Shown: one piece after another, positions 37,150-45,072 of the stretch
Numbering within the stretch: the first letter of the stretch is position 1
Layout of the letters: every line of letters starts with the position of its first letter
NCBI RefSeq assembly: GCF_026965555.1
Contig: NZ_CP114040.1
Span: 1,860,001 to 1,924,000 of the forward strand
Source of the DNA: Nannocystis punicea
GTDB lineage: Bacteria; Myxococcota_A; Polyangia; Nannocystales; Nannocystaceae
Direction of reading: 5' to 3'
Length of the DNA stretch: 64,000 bases
The notes under the pieces: model-generated
The model's input: only the letters and a program-made list of their open reading frames with translations
The model's database searches: none
What the model was told of the DNA's origin: nothing
Program-made: the position numbers and the translations under genes

Positions 37150-37178
37150 TTGACGCCCTACTACATGGGTAGTACTAC
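37150..37178 (+). promoter_or_regulatory. Promoter and BlaI/MecI-type operator
   Basis: A -35 box TTGACG (37150-37155) and a -10 box TACTAC (37173-37178) are 17 bp apart. Between them lies a perfect inverted repeat TACTAC-ATGG-GTAGTA (37159-37174), matching the TACTACA/TGTAGTA operator style of BlaI/MecI repressors. The predicted transcript start (about 37185) is only about 5 nt from the ATG at 37190, so the message may be leaderless. Confidence 0.75.
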
Positions 37179-37189
37179 AACTGTCGTTC

Positions 37190-37591
37190 ATGAGCGAGTC
37201 ACACCAACTCAGCGATCTGCAGCTCGGCCTGCTGCGGATCTTGTGGGACCGCGGCGAGGCGACCGCGACCGATGTCCACACGGCCTTGCTCGAGCAGGAT
37301 CGCGAGCTGGCGCCGACCACGGTGTCGACGATGCTGTCGCGGCTCGAGAAGAAGGGCACGGTGACGCACCGCGTCGAGGGGCGGCAGTTCATCTACCGCG
37401 CGCTCGTCAGCGAGGACGAGGTCCGGCGCTCGATGCTGTCGCGGGTCACCGACTACTTCTTCGGCGGCGACGTGTCGGCGCTCGTCAGCCACCTGGTCGA
37501 GGACAGGGACGTCGATCCGGACGACGTCGCGCGCCTCAAGCAGCTCCTGGGCCAGAGATCCGGCGAAGCGGAGGACGACGACGATGCTTGA
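37190..37591 (+). CDS. BlaI/MecI-family transcriptional repressor
   Basis: This 133-residue winged-helix repressor has the family features LSDLQLGLLRILWDRGEATATDVH (DNA-binding domain), TTVSTMLSRLEKKG (recognition helix) and a C-terminal dimerisation helix. The site LSRVTDYFFGGD near residue 83 is where BlaR1-type proteases cleave related repressors (an Asn-Phe or similar bond); the exact site here is not certain. It should repress its own promoter. Its stop overlaps the start of the M56 protease gene by 8 bases. Confidence 0.92.
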   Translation: MSESHQLSDLQLGLLRILWDRGEATATDVHTALLEQDRELAPTTVSTMLSRLEKKGTVTHRVEGRQFIYRALVSEDEVRRSMLSRVTDYFFGGDVSALVSHLVEDRDVDPDDVARLKQLLGQRSGEAEDDDDA

Positions 37592-40157
37592 TCCTGCAGC
37601 CTCTCTCGCCGACCCGGCGGTGCATACGGTGGTGAGCTGGCTGGGCACGTACTTCGTGCACAGCACGGTGCTCATCGGCGGCGTGTGGGCCTTCAACCGC
37701 TTCCTCCCGCTCGACTCGCTGACCCGCAGCCTGCTGTGGAAGATGTCGCTGGTCGGCGGGCTGTTCACGGCGACGCTGCAGACAGGGCTCGGGGTCGAGC
37801 CGCTGTTCGGCAGCGTGAACGTCGAGGCCGGCTCGCTGGCGCCGGGCGAGCCGCCGCTGGCGCCGGCCACCGCGATCGCGCCGCCGCCCCCGCCGGTCCA
37901 CGCGATGGCGATGCCGGTGGCGGTGCCGCAGGTGCACGCGTGCGTCGGCTGCGAGCCGCAGGTGCTGGTGGTCTCCGACGAGGGCGTGACGGCGGTGTTC
38001 GCCGCACCCGCGCACGTGCGGGTCGAGCACGCGGCGTTCCTCGAGCCGGTGATCCTCGGCGACTCGACGGCGTACCCCGAGCCCGCGCTCATGCCGGCGG
38101 CGGCTCTGCCGGCGCCGCCGACCCCCCCGCTCGTCACGGCGGCGCCGGGGGCCCGCGAGTCGGAGGCCGGCGCGGCGGCGTGGATCTTCGCCGGGCTGAT
38201 CGCGCTCGGGGCGACTGCCTCGCTCGGCCGGCTCGGAGTGACGGCGATCCGTCTGCGCCGCGGCCTCCGCGGGCGCACGCCGCTGCGCCAGGGTCCGCTG
38301 CGCGAGCGGCTGGCGCGGTTGATGGCGCACGTACGTGTCCCTCAGGACAGTGTCCGATTGACCATGTCCGAAAGGGTAGGTTCGCCGATGGCCCTGGCCA
38401 GCCGCGAGATCGTGGTGCCGGCGCGGGCGCACGGGCTGGCGCCGCGCCAGCAAGAGGCGATGCTGGCCCACGAGCTGGCCCACGTGCTGCGCCGTGACCC
38501 GGCCTGGCAGGTGCTGGCGTCGGTGCTCGAGGCGGCGCTGTTCTTCCAGCCGCTCAACCGGGTGGCCCGCCGCGGGATGCAAGAGGCGGCCGAGGAGCTG
38601 TGTGACGACTGGGCGGTCCGCCACACCGGGTCCGGGCTGCACCTGGCCCGCTGTCTGACGGAGGTGGCGCAGTGGCCCGGCCGGACCGACCTGGCCGGGA
38701 AGTTCGCCAGCCCGATGGCCGGCAAGAGCTCGCTGCTGGTGCGCCGGGTCGAGCGCCTGCTCGACGCGCGGACGCGCGAGCGCGGCCGCTGGGCCAGGCG
38801 CTGGCGCGGGCTGCTCGGCGCGGCGCTGCTGGCGATGGTCGGGCTCGGCGCGCCGGGGCTGTCGCTGTCGGTGGCGCGCGCCGAGGTGCCCGAGCCGCCG
38901 GTGCCGCCAGATCCGCCGGAGTTGATGCCGGAGCCGACGTTCGTGAGCGCGGCTCCCGGGGCGCCGCCGACGACGGTGCTCGGCGCGGCTCCGGTCCCGC
39001 CCATGCCGCCGACGACGGTGCTCGGCGTGCCGCCGACGCCGCCGATGGCGACCGCGTTCGGCGCGGCTCCGTCGACGCCGGCGGCCGCTCCCGGGACGGT
39101 CGGGTCGCTGACCGCGAAGCAGCGACGGGCGCTGCGGCGGGCCGAGCGGCACGAGCAGAAGGCCGTCGAGCTGCGCGTGCATGAGGTGCCGCCGGCCTCG
39201 TCGGTCCACGTGTTCGTGCCGGAGAACCACGTGGTGCCGGCGCCGAAGCTGCACGTGATGCCGGTGCCGCCGACGCCGCCTCCGCCGCACGCGAGGTTCT
39301 CGGTGCCGCCGACGCCGCCGACGCCGCCGTCGCCGCCTGCATATCGCTTCGCGGTAGCGAGTGACGACGACGACGACGACGACGCTGACGACGACAGCTG
39401 TTCGGGCGACTACGGCGTCTACCACGGTCAGGTGGTCGTGGGGCCGCGCGCGGAGAAGCTGGTGCGCGAGGGCGCGAAGATGGCGGTCAAGGCGAAGGTG
39501 ATCGACGCCAAGCAGCTCCGCGATCTCGAGCGCGCGGCGGCGGCGATCGCCAAGCAGGCGAGCAAGCTCGACGCGGCGAAGATCGAGGCGCTCAAGGCCC
39601 GCGCGGAGGCGCTGGCCCGCCGCGCGCCGGAGCTCAGCCCGCAGCAGTTGGCCGAGCTGGCCGGTCGCGCGGGGAAGATCGCGGCCGAGGTCGAGCGCAA
39701 GGTCGAACACCTCGACCTCGCCGGCCTCGCCGACGCGCTCGAAGACCTCGACGTCGACGGCATCGCCGAGGAGGTCGAACGCGAGGTCGAGCGCTCGCTG
39801 CGAGCCTCCGGCCACGGGCGCGACTGGACGGCGGCCGAGGCTCAGCGCGCGGCGATGCGCGAGCAACGTCGCGCCGAGCGCGAGCACGACATGGGCCAGC
39901 GCGAGGTCCAGCGCGAGGCGCGGGCGGAGCAGCGGCGCGTCGACCGTGAGCGCCTGCAGGTCGAGGCAGAGGCGCGGCGCGCCCAGGCCGAGGGCCGCCG
40001 CGTGGCCGAGGAAGCCAGGCGGGTCCAGCGGGCCCGCGCCCGCGCCGGCGAGGCGGTCCGCCGCGAGGTGGAGCGAGCGCTGCGCGACAACGTGATCGAC
40101 GCCGAGGAGCAGCGCCGGATCGAAGACGCGGCGCGCAAGGCCGGCGAGGCCGGCTAG
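37584..40157 (+). CDS. M56 (BlaR1-like) membrane metallopeptidase with long novel tail
   Basis: This 857-residue integral-membrane zinc protease has helices near residues 12-35, 50-65, 190-215 and a later one near 405-425. The active site is HELAH (296-300) followed by the downstream EAAEELCDDW (about 335). It presumably cleaves the BlaI-type repressor encoded just before it. In place of a penicillin-binding sensor it has, after the last helix, a Pro-rich region, a run of Asp residues (about 592-606) and a 240-residue Arg/Glu/Ala-rich coiled coil containing two Val-Ile-Asp-Ala-Lys/Glu segments. The inducer is therefore unlikely to be an ordinary beta-lactam. Confidence 0.87.
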   Translation: MLDPAASLADPAVHTVVSWLGTYFVHSTVLIGGVWAFNRFLPLDSLTRSLLWKMSLVGGLFTATLQTGLGVEPLFGSVNVEAGSLAPGEPPLAPATAIAPPPPPVHAMAMPVAVPQVHACVGCEPQVLVVSDEGVTAVFAAPAHVRVEHAAFLEPVILGDSTAYPEPALMPAAALPAPPTPPLVTAAPGARESEAGAAAWIFAGLIALGATASLGRLGVTAIRLRRGLRGRTPLRQGPLRERLARLMAHVRVPQDSVRLTMSERVGSPMALASREIVVPARAHGLAPRQQEAMLAHELAHVLRRDPAWQVLASVLEAALFFQPLNRVARRGMQEAAEELCDDWAVRHTGSGLHLARCLTEVAQWPGRTDLAGKFASPMAGKSSLLVRRVERLLDARTRERGRWARRWRGLLGAALLAMVGLGAPGLSLSVARAEVPEPPVPPDPPELMPEPTFVSAAPGAPPTTVLGAAPVPPMPPTTVLGVPPTPPMATAFGAAPSTPAAAPGTVGSLTAKQRRALRRAERHEQKAVELRVHEVPPASSVHVFVPENHVVPAPKLHVMPVPPTPPPPHARFSVPPTPPTPPSPPAYRFAVASDDDDDDDADDDSCSGDYGVYHGQVVVGPRAEKLVREGAKMAVKAKVIDAKQLRDLERAAAAIAKQASKLDAAKIEALKARAEALARRAPELSPQQLAELAGRAGKIAAEVERKVEHLDLAGLADALEDLDVDGIAEEVEREVERSLRASGHGRDWTAAEAQRAAMREQRRAEREHDMGQREVQREARAEQRRVDRERLQVEAEARRAQAEGRRVAEEARRVQRARARAGEAVRREVERALRDNVIDAEEQRRIEDAARKAGEAG
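38331..38387. repeat. 14-nt repeat units inside the M56 protease gene
   Basis: GTACGTGTCC CTCA GGACAGTGTC CGAT, then GACCATGTCC GAAA GGGTAGGTTC with a one-base phase slip. The region encodes a conserved part of the M56 domain, so these cores have been accommodated in coding sequence. Confidence 0.5.
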
Positions 40158-40197
40158 GACTCGCGCGGCGCCGTTCGTCCGGAGCTCCGGGCGGGCG

Positions 40198-40277
40198 GCG
40201 CATGTCCGTGAGAGCAGGTTCGAAAGGATATGTTCAAGAGGGCATGCTCCAAGGGGCATGTCCTTTCGAGCATCACG
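40198..40277. repeat. Six-unit 14-nt repeat array after the M56 gene
   Basis: GCGCATGTCC GTGA GAGCAGGTTC GAAA GGATATGTTC AAGA GGGCATGCTC CAAG GGGCATGTCC TTTC GAGCATCACG, in perfect phase. Its last units are the first part of the adjoining 128-bp repeat. Confidence 0.88.
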
Positions 40278-40629
40278 CAGCTCCGGCGGTTCTCTCGGCT
40301 TTCACCGGCTGGGGCGCCCGGTAAGGCGCCGGGCGGCTTGATTCGCAGGCTTGCGCGGCGAGGGGAGGACCTCGCTCCAAGGGGCATGTCCTTTCGAGCA
40401 TCACGCAGCTCCGGCGGTTCTCTCGGCTTTCACCGGCTGGGGCGCCCGGTAAGGCGCTGGGCGGCTTGATTCGCAGGCTTGCGCGGCGAGGGGAGGACCT
40501 CGCTCCAAGGGGCATGTCCTTTCGAGCATCACGCAGCTCCGGCGGTTCTCTCGGCTTTCACCGGCTGGGGCGCCCGGTAAGGCGCTGGGCGGCTTGATTC
40601 GCAGGCTTGCGCGGCGAGGGGAGGACCTC
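40246..40629. repeat. Three nearly identical 128-bp tandem repeats
   Basis: Units at 40246-40373, 40374-40501 and 40502-40629 differ only at one or two positions (for example GCGCCGGGCGG against GCGCTGGGCGG). Each carries one 14-nt repeat core (GGGCATGTCC TTTC GAGCAT). The length is not a multiple of three, so it is not a coding repeat. The near identity implies very recent expansion. The remaining gap to 40826 holds no supported gene. Confidence 0.93.
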
Positions 40630-40826
40630 GGCGATGGGTCGCGTGGAGCGAGGCGATCGCGCGATCGCGACAAGAGGTGAGCTCGGGGGAATTGAGATGT
40701 CCGCTCGGACAGGTCGAGCGGAGGTGCCGGGTGGCGAGTCGGGGCCGAGCGGGCCGACTGCTCGCGGCTGCTCCTGCCTCGCGCGCCCGCCAGAACGCGA
40801 GTAAGCCCGGGAGATCGGGCTCCGGA

Positions 40827-42623
40827 TCAATAGTTGTGAGCGAGGACGCCGTCGGCGAAGTAGGTGTCCGGCGCGTCGACCGAGAGCTCCCAGACCTCGC
40901 TGGTGCCGTCGGGGACGATGCTCTCGATCGGGAGCGCGGCGCCGTCGCGCCCGAGCAGACGATCGCCGACGTGCAGGTCCTGCGCGGGCCGGAAGGCGCC
41001 CACGCGCGGGAGCCACAGCGGGTGCTCGCCGGTGACTCGCAGCGCCCGGCCGTCGGCGAGCCGGATCTGCAGGACCGGGCGCTCGCCGCGGGAGGCGCGG
41101 CGCAGGACGTGGGCGACCTGCGCCTCGCCGCGGAGGACGTCGAAGGACAGGACGGTCGCTCCGGGCGCGAGGGCCTCGATCGCGACAGGGCCGGCCGGCG
41201 TGTCGATCGGCGTGCCGGTGGCGAAGCACACCGCGCCCGAGTGGCCCCAGCGCGCGGCGCCCGTGACCGGCGAGAGCGTGCCGTCGGCGGCGCGTCCGCA
41301 CGCCAGCAGGGCGACGTCGCTGGAGCAGCCGACGACGCCGGTGAAGCCCGGCTCTTCGGCCGCCCAGCCTTCCTCGCCGGCCTCGAGCGCGAGGGTCAGC
41401 GGCCGGCCCGCGGTCGCAGGTTGGGCCTGCCACGCGTCCCACAGCGTCCGCGGGACGCTGGAGAACGCGTGCTGCGGGTCGCACTGGAGCGTGATTCGAG
41501 CGCCGGGCGGGCCCGGGTGGCGCTCGGCGAGCAGGACGATCGACTCGGCGCCGGCGGGCCATTCGCGCACCGTGAGGGTCGTGCCCAGTGAGCAGTCGTA
41601 GCTCTCGCTCGCGGCCACGAGCTCGACGGCGGGGTGCTGCGTCGGGTCCTCGCCCGGAGCCAGCGGCGTGGGCTCGCCGCGGGTGGGCCGGCCGTCGCGC
41701 ACCAGCACGCGGTCGATGAAGTAGGTGTCGGGCGCGCTGACGTCGGCGACATCGACGCCGTAGGAGCGCTTGTTCGTCTGCACCTCGCGGACCTCGACCG
41801 GTCCGTCGAGGCCGAACAGGCGATCGCCGGCGGCGACCTCCGACGCGCGGACCCACGTCGCCTGATCGATGCGCCAGAGCTCCTGTTTGGGCGGGATGTC
41901 GATCCGCTCGCCCGTCGTCAGCCGGAGCTCCACCATCGTGGCCGACCGTCGCTCTTGCCGGGACCGCAGGTCGACGCGCACGCGGTCGCCCGTCGTCGGG
42001 TCGGCGCCGATGAGCTGGAGGCCGGGTCTCATGGCGAGGTAGTCGCCGCTCTCGCCCGAAGGGGTGAGGAGGCGCGGGCCGCTGTGCCATGTCTCCTCGA
42101 CTGATACTTCGGGATGTGCCGAGGCCGGGGCGTTCGGATTGCGGGAGGGATGCAGCGCGCCGCTCTGGTCGCGCAGGCAGACGCCGAGCGCGTACTTCTT
42201 CTCGCAGGCGACGAGCGGCGGCTCGATGCGCACGCGGAGCCGCGCCGGTTCGCGGTTCGTGGCGGGTGCTGCGACGGCCAGCAGCTCGCGCGGCAGCTCG
42301 AACATCACGGGCGACGTGCAGTCGGCCGGCTCGAGGTTGCGGACCTCCGCCTCTCCGGCCACGACGGCGAGCGACACGAGCGGCGCTGCGAGCGGGACCA
42401 GGGGCACGTCGATGTCGAGCGCACAGCGGTCGACGGAGCCGCGGATCCACGGGTAAGTGAGCATCGCGTCGTCGAGCGCGGGAGGTTCGGGGGGGGCCGG
42501 CGGTGGTGGCGACGGCGGAGGGGGCTGCGGCGTCGGCACGGGCGCCGGCGGGGTCTCGAGCTGGACTTCGGGCGTGCACCCCACGAGCGAGAAGAGGAGG
42601 ACGGAGGCGGTCGCGCGACGCAT
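40827..42623 (-). CDS. Lipoprotein with two Hint-like (intein-type) modules
   Basis: A lipobox (Ser-Leu-Val-Gly-Cys) is followed by a Pro-rich linker and a 150-residue domain. The C-terminal part (466-598) is a complete Hint domain: CFATGTPIDTPAGPVAIEAL (Cys466), TGEHPLWL with the block-B-type His, and the terminal VLAHNY with His-Asn at 596-597. Hint domains self-cleave or splice; here only one residue follows Asn, so there is no C-terminal extein. A second, degenerate module (about 228-310) repeats the same pattern (TTGERIDIPPKQELW, VSAPDTYFIDRVLV) but lacks the His and Asn. ATG at 42623 gives the signal peptide. Confidence 0.85.
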   Translation of the reverse strand: MRRATASVLLFSLVGCTPEVQLETPPAPVPTPQPPPPSPPPPAPPEPPALDDAMLTYPWIRGSVDRCALDIDVPLVPLAAPLVSLAVVAGEAEVRNLEPADCTSPVMFELPRELLAVAAPATNREPARLRVRIEPPLVACEKKYALGVCLRDQSGALHPSRNPNAPASAHPEVSVEETWHSGPRLLTPSGESGDYLAMRPGLQLIGADPTTGDRVRVDLRSRQERRSATMVELRLTTGERIDIPPKQELWRIDQATWVRASEVAAGDRLFGLDGPVEVREVQTNKRSYGVDVADVSAPDTYFIDRVLVRDGRPTRGEPTPLAPGEDPTQHPAVELVAASESYDCSLGTTLTVREWPAGAESIVLLAERHPGPPGARITLQCDPQHAFSSVPRTLWDAWQAQPATAGRPLTLALEAGEEGWAAEEPGFTGVVGCSSDVALLACGRAADGTLSPVTGAARWGHSGAVCFATGTPIDTPAGPVAIEALAPGATVLSFDVLRGEAQVAHVLRRASRGERPVLQIRLADGRALRVTGEHPLWLPRVGAFRPAQDLHVGDRLLGRDGAALPIESIVPDGTSEVWELSVDAPDTYFADGVLAHNY

Positions 42624-42895
42624 CTGGCGCCCAGGGACGGGGTCGAGGCCGTGATATTCGCGCGGCCGCGTAGATCGTGCCACGATCGAGGCTCACGTCC
42701 ATGGCCCGAGGAGAGCGCGCCGCCGCGATGCGGCCGCGAACCGCCGGAGCCCGCGCCGGCGGTCCAACCGCGCGTGATGGGAGGCGCGTGCTGGAGAGGC
42801 ACCTGCTGCCGCGGCTGCCGGAGGCGTGAGACTGCGCGGGCCGGAAGGCGGGGCAGGCGAGGTCGGCGTGCCGGCCTTCCGTGTCTCAATACTGT

Positions 42896-42960
42896 TGAGA
42901 TGTCCAAAAGGACATGTGTCATGAGGCCGATCCGATAACCATGTCCTTTCAGGTATTCAT
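42896..42960. repeat. 14-nt repeat array upstream of the Hint lipoprotein gene
   Basis: TGAGATGTCC AAAA GGACATGTGT CATG, then decayed cores, then ACCATGTCCT with a one-base slip. The first pair forms a perfect 6-bp stem with an AAAA loop (42900-42915). Confidence 0.75.
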
Positions 42961-43082
42961 GGACATTGCGGCAGGCGCCGCCAGGGGCACTCGAGCCAGC
43001 AGGTCGCGGAAAAACGCGCCGGGGGCCCTGTGAAGCCCCTCGGTCCGTCCGCGAGAAGTGTCGTATGGGCCGAATTCGGCCA

Positions 43083-43110
43083 CATCATGTCCGAAGGGAC
43101 ATGTCGATTT
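43083..43110. repeat. Two-unit 14-nt repeat with perfect 7-bp stem
   Basis: CATGTCC (43086-43092), loop GAAG, GGACATG (43097-43103). The surrounding gap (42624-43340) has no supported gene. Confidence 0.8.
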
Positions 43111-43262
43111 CGGCCGGCCGGGACTTTCCAGCGACCTGCCAGTGGCAATCACTCGGCCGCGTACGTCGCCCGCGGGCCGCGGTGCCGAGCGTCGGGGTGA
43201 GCGCGCCGGCGACGATGCCGCTTGTCTGGCCGAGGCTGTTGCTGCTGTGCCGGCCTTGGATG

Positions 43263-43332
43263 GTAAATGTCCTGTTGGACATGTCCTATAGACAATGTCC
43301 TTTTAAAAATGTCGTGATGGACATGTCCTCTG
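43263..43332. repeat. Five-unit 14-nt repeat array
   Basis: GTAAATGTCC TGTT GGACATGTCC TATA GACAATGTCC TTTT AAAAATGTCG TGAT GGACATGTCC TCTG, in perfect phase. This is the clearest example of constant core with random spacer. It ends 8 bp before the stop of the next gene. Confidence 0.92.
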
Positions 43333-43340
43333 GGGCTAAT

Positions 43341-43805
43341 TTAGATACCTTGCTCGATTTGGGCGAACAGGGCGCGCCAGAGATCGTGCTCGCCGGTCAG
43401 CGTCCACGTCGACTCGTGGGAGATGTCGCGCTCGCCCTCGTACAGGCGAGGGGTGGCGATCACGCGGGTGTGACCGGGATCGACGCGGACGACCCGCAGG
43501 TCGTACTGGCGGTACAGCGGGGCCGTCATCGCGCCGCCGAGGCCGAGGCCCGCGCGCACGCCGGTCGGCCGGCGGGTGGTGGTGATCCGGCCCTGGGCGG
43601 CGTTGACGTGGTTGAGCTGGTAGCCGAGCGCCGGCAGGGCGTCACGCGCGGCGGCGAAGGTCGCGTCGTAGCTCGCGGCGAAGGTGCGGGTGCCGAACGA
43701 CTGCTGCTGGCTCTCGGTGAGGTGGGCGCCGCGGCTGATGCAGCCGACGAGCACGACGGCGAGGAGCCACGGAGCGAGGCGCGAGAAGATCGACCGCTGC
43801 GGCAC
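43341..43805 (-). CDS. Small lipoprotein
   Basis: The signal peptide ends at Val-Leu-Val-Gly-Cys22. The 130-residue mature domain has an alpha/beta layout: TFAASYDATFAAARDALPALGYQL, GRITTTRRPTG, YDLRVVRVDPGHTRVIATP, and a C-terminal helix. This resembles outer-membrane lipoproteins with a BON- or DUF3576-like fold (a DUF for lipoproteins with Asp-Ala-x4-Ala-Leu-x2-Leu-Gly-Tyr), but I cannot name it surely. Probably envelope-associated. Confidence 0.75.
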   Translation of the reverse strand: MPQRSIFSRLAPWLLAVVLVGCISRGAHLTESQQQSFGTRTFAASYDATFAAARDALPALGYQLNHVNAAQGRITTTRRPTGVRAGLGLGGAMTAPLYRQYDLRVVRVDPGHTRVIATPRLYEGERDISHESTWTLTGEHDLWRALFAQIEQGI

Positions 43806-43834
43806 GCGGCGAGGATCTCACGGACGGCCGCTCG

Positions 43835-44220
43835 CTTGCGTGGCGCGGGTCACCTGGCTCGCGGGATGCGGGGTCGCGGGTCGTGATGGCGCGGATGCAG
43901 CGCCTCGCCTCGACCTCCCGTCGCTCGCCGCACCCGAGTTCCTGCTTCGAACCGTGGAGCAGCCTGCGTGACCGGGTAGCGAGCGGCTTCGCCATCGGGG
44001 CCGCGGGGTCGCTGCAAGAGCCGCGCGCCGAGGTCTTCTCGTGGCACGCGACGCGGCTGACCGACGACCTGGGCCCAACTGCTGGGCGGCGATGAAGCGC
44101 TCCGCCTCGACCACGCGCACGAAGGCGACACCGCCGGCTGCCTGTTCGACTCGTGCTCCTCGGACGGCTGGCGCTGGCTGACCGGCGTGCTCTTGAGGAG
44201 GTTGCGGTCGTCGGCGAGCA
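43835..44220 (+). pseudogene. Possible decayed lipoprotein gene
   Basis: Three protein-like stretches occur in three different plus-strand frames: a lipobox-like WLAGCGVAG leading to DLPSLAAPEFLLRTVEQPA (ending at a stop at 43971); then RVASGFAIGAAGSLQEPRAE up to 44095; then LLGGDEALRLDHAHEGDTAG and CLFDSCSSDGWRWLTGVLL. Read together they could be one lipoprotein broken by two frameshifts. Homology is not evident and the call is tentative; all three stretches could also be chance open frame. Confidence 0.3.
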
Positions 44221-44285
44221 TGCGTCGCGCCCGTGCCGCCGCGATCTCGTCGGTGGTCGTGCCGGGCTTCGGCCTCGTGCCTGGC

Positions 44286-44849
44286 TCAGCCGCCGGCGAC
44301 GGCCGCGGTGAGGTTGTGCATCAGCTTGGCGAGGACGCGCTTTGTCTCGGTCTGGATGATCGCCTCGGGGACGGCGACGTTGGGCATCGTGCGGGTGCGG
44401 AACGTGACCGTCGTGCTGCCGGCGCCGGCGTCCTCGACCACCCATTCGTTCCAGTACTCGACGAAGTGGGCCGAGGCGACCAGGGTCTCTTTCCAGCCGC
44501 TCGCGGTCGGGCAGCGGCGGGTCTCGAGCTCGAAGGGCGAGAGCAGGCCGCGGGTCTTGAGCTTGACCCGCTCGCAGCTGCCGTCGGGCGTGGCCTTGGC
44601 CGACACCGTGAAGGGCGAGAGGCCGTGCGAGCGCTCGGCGCTGCCGAGGACCTCGCGCACGGCGGCGGGCGCGGCGGCGACGGTCACGCTGGCGACGACC
44701 TCGCCCTTGGGAGTGATCTTGGTGGAGACTTTCGGCGCGTCGGCGGCGGCGTCGGCGGTGGTCGCGGCCACGAGCGCGGCCGCGGCGACGGCGGACAGAG
44801 CCCAGCGAATGCTACCGGCGGGGAGGGTCGTCACGCGAGCGGCGGTCAT
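44286..44849 (-). CDS. Exported SRPBCC (START-like) domain protein
   Basis: A signal peptide (about residues 1-36, ending near ADA) precedes a 150-residue domain typical of the SRPBCC/polyketide-cyclase-like fold: a first strand VVASVTVAAAPAAVREVL, the long hydrophobic cavity strands and the C-terminal helix AIIQTETKRVLAKLMHNL. These bind hydrophobic ligands. The start is ATG at 44849; a TTG three codons upstream is also possible. The ligand is unknown. Confidence 0.8.
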   Translation of the reverse strand: MTAARVTTLPAGSIRWALSAVAAAALVAATTADAAADAPKVSTKITPKGEVVASVTVAAAPAAVREVLGSAERSHGLSPFTVSAKATPDGSCERVKLKTRGLLSPFELETRRCPTASGWKETLVASAHFVEYWNEWVVEDAGAGSTTVTFRTRTMPNVAVPEAIIQTETKRVLAKLMHNLTAAVAGG

Positions 44850-45072
44850 CGAGCCCAAACTATAGCGCCGAATGATTATTCCGGGCGCGGGCCCTGTGGC
44901 CGAGATCGGCGGAGAGCGCGGATCTGCGCGGCCGGCGACCGCTGCGTGGATGGTGAGAGGCCCGTCGGCCGTGAGCGGGCTCGGGCGTCGGGGGCGGCAG
45001 CAGACTGCTCGCGGGGCCGCGATTGCGGCGAGCTGGAGGGTTCGCGGGTTCGATCGACGTCCGCGGGCGATC

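Noticed and set aside
37190..40157. Beta-lactam resistance operon
   Set aside because: BlaI and M56 genes are present, but no beta-lactamase or PBP gene adjoins them and the sensor domain is not penicillin-binding.
40154..40673. Minus-strand open frames repeating across the 128-bp array
   Set aside because: The unit length is not a multiple of three, so successive units are read in different frames; the frames persist only by composition.
43277..43286. Core GGACATGTCC equals a perfect eukaryotic p53 half-site (RRRCATGYYY)
   Set aside because: There is no p53 in bacteria; the match only reflects a simple palindrome around CATG.
43263..43332. CRISPR array
   Set aside because: Repeat units of 10 conserved plus 4 variable bases are far too short for CRISPR repeats and spacers, and no cas genes are present.
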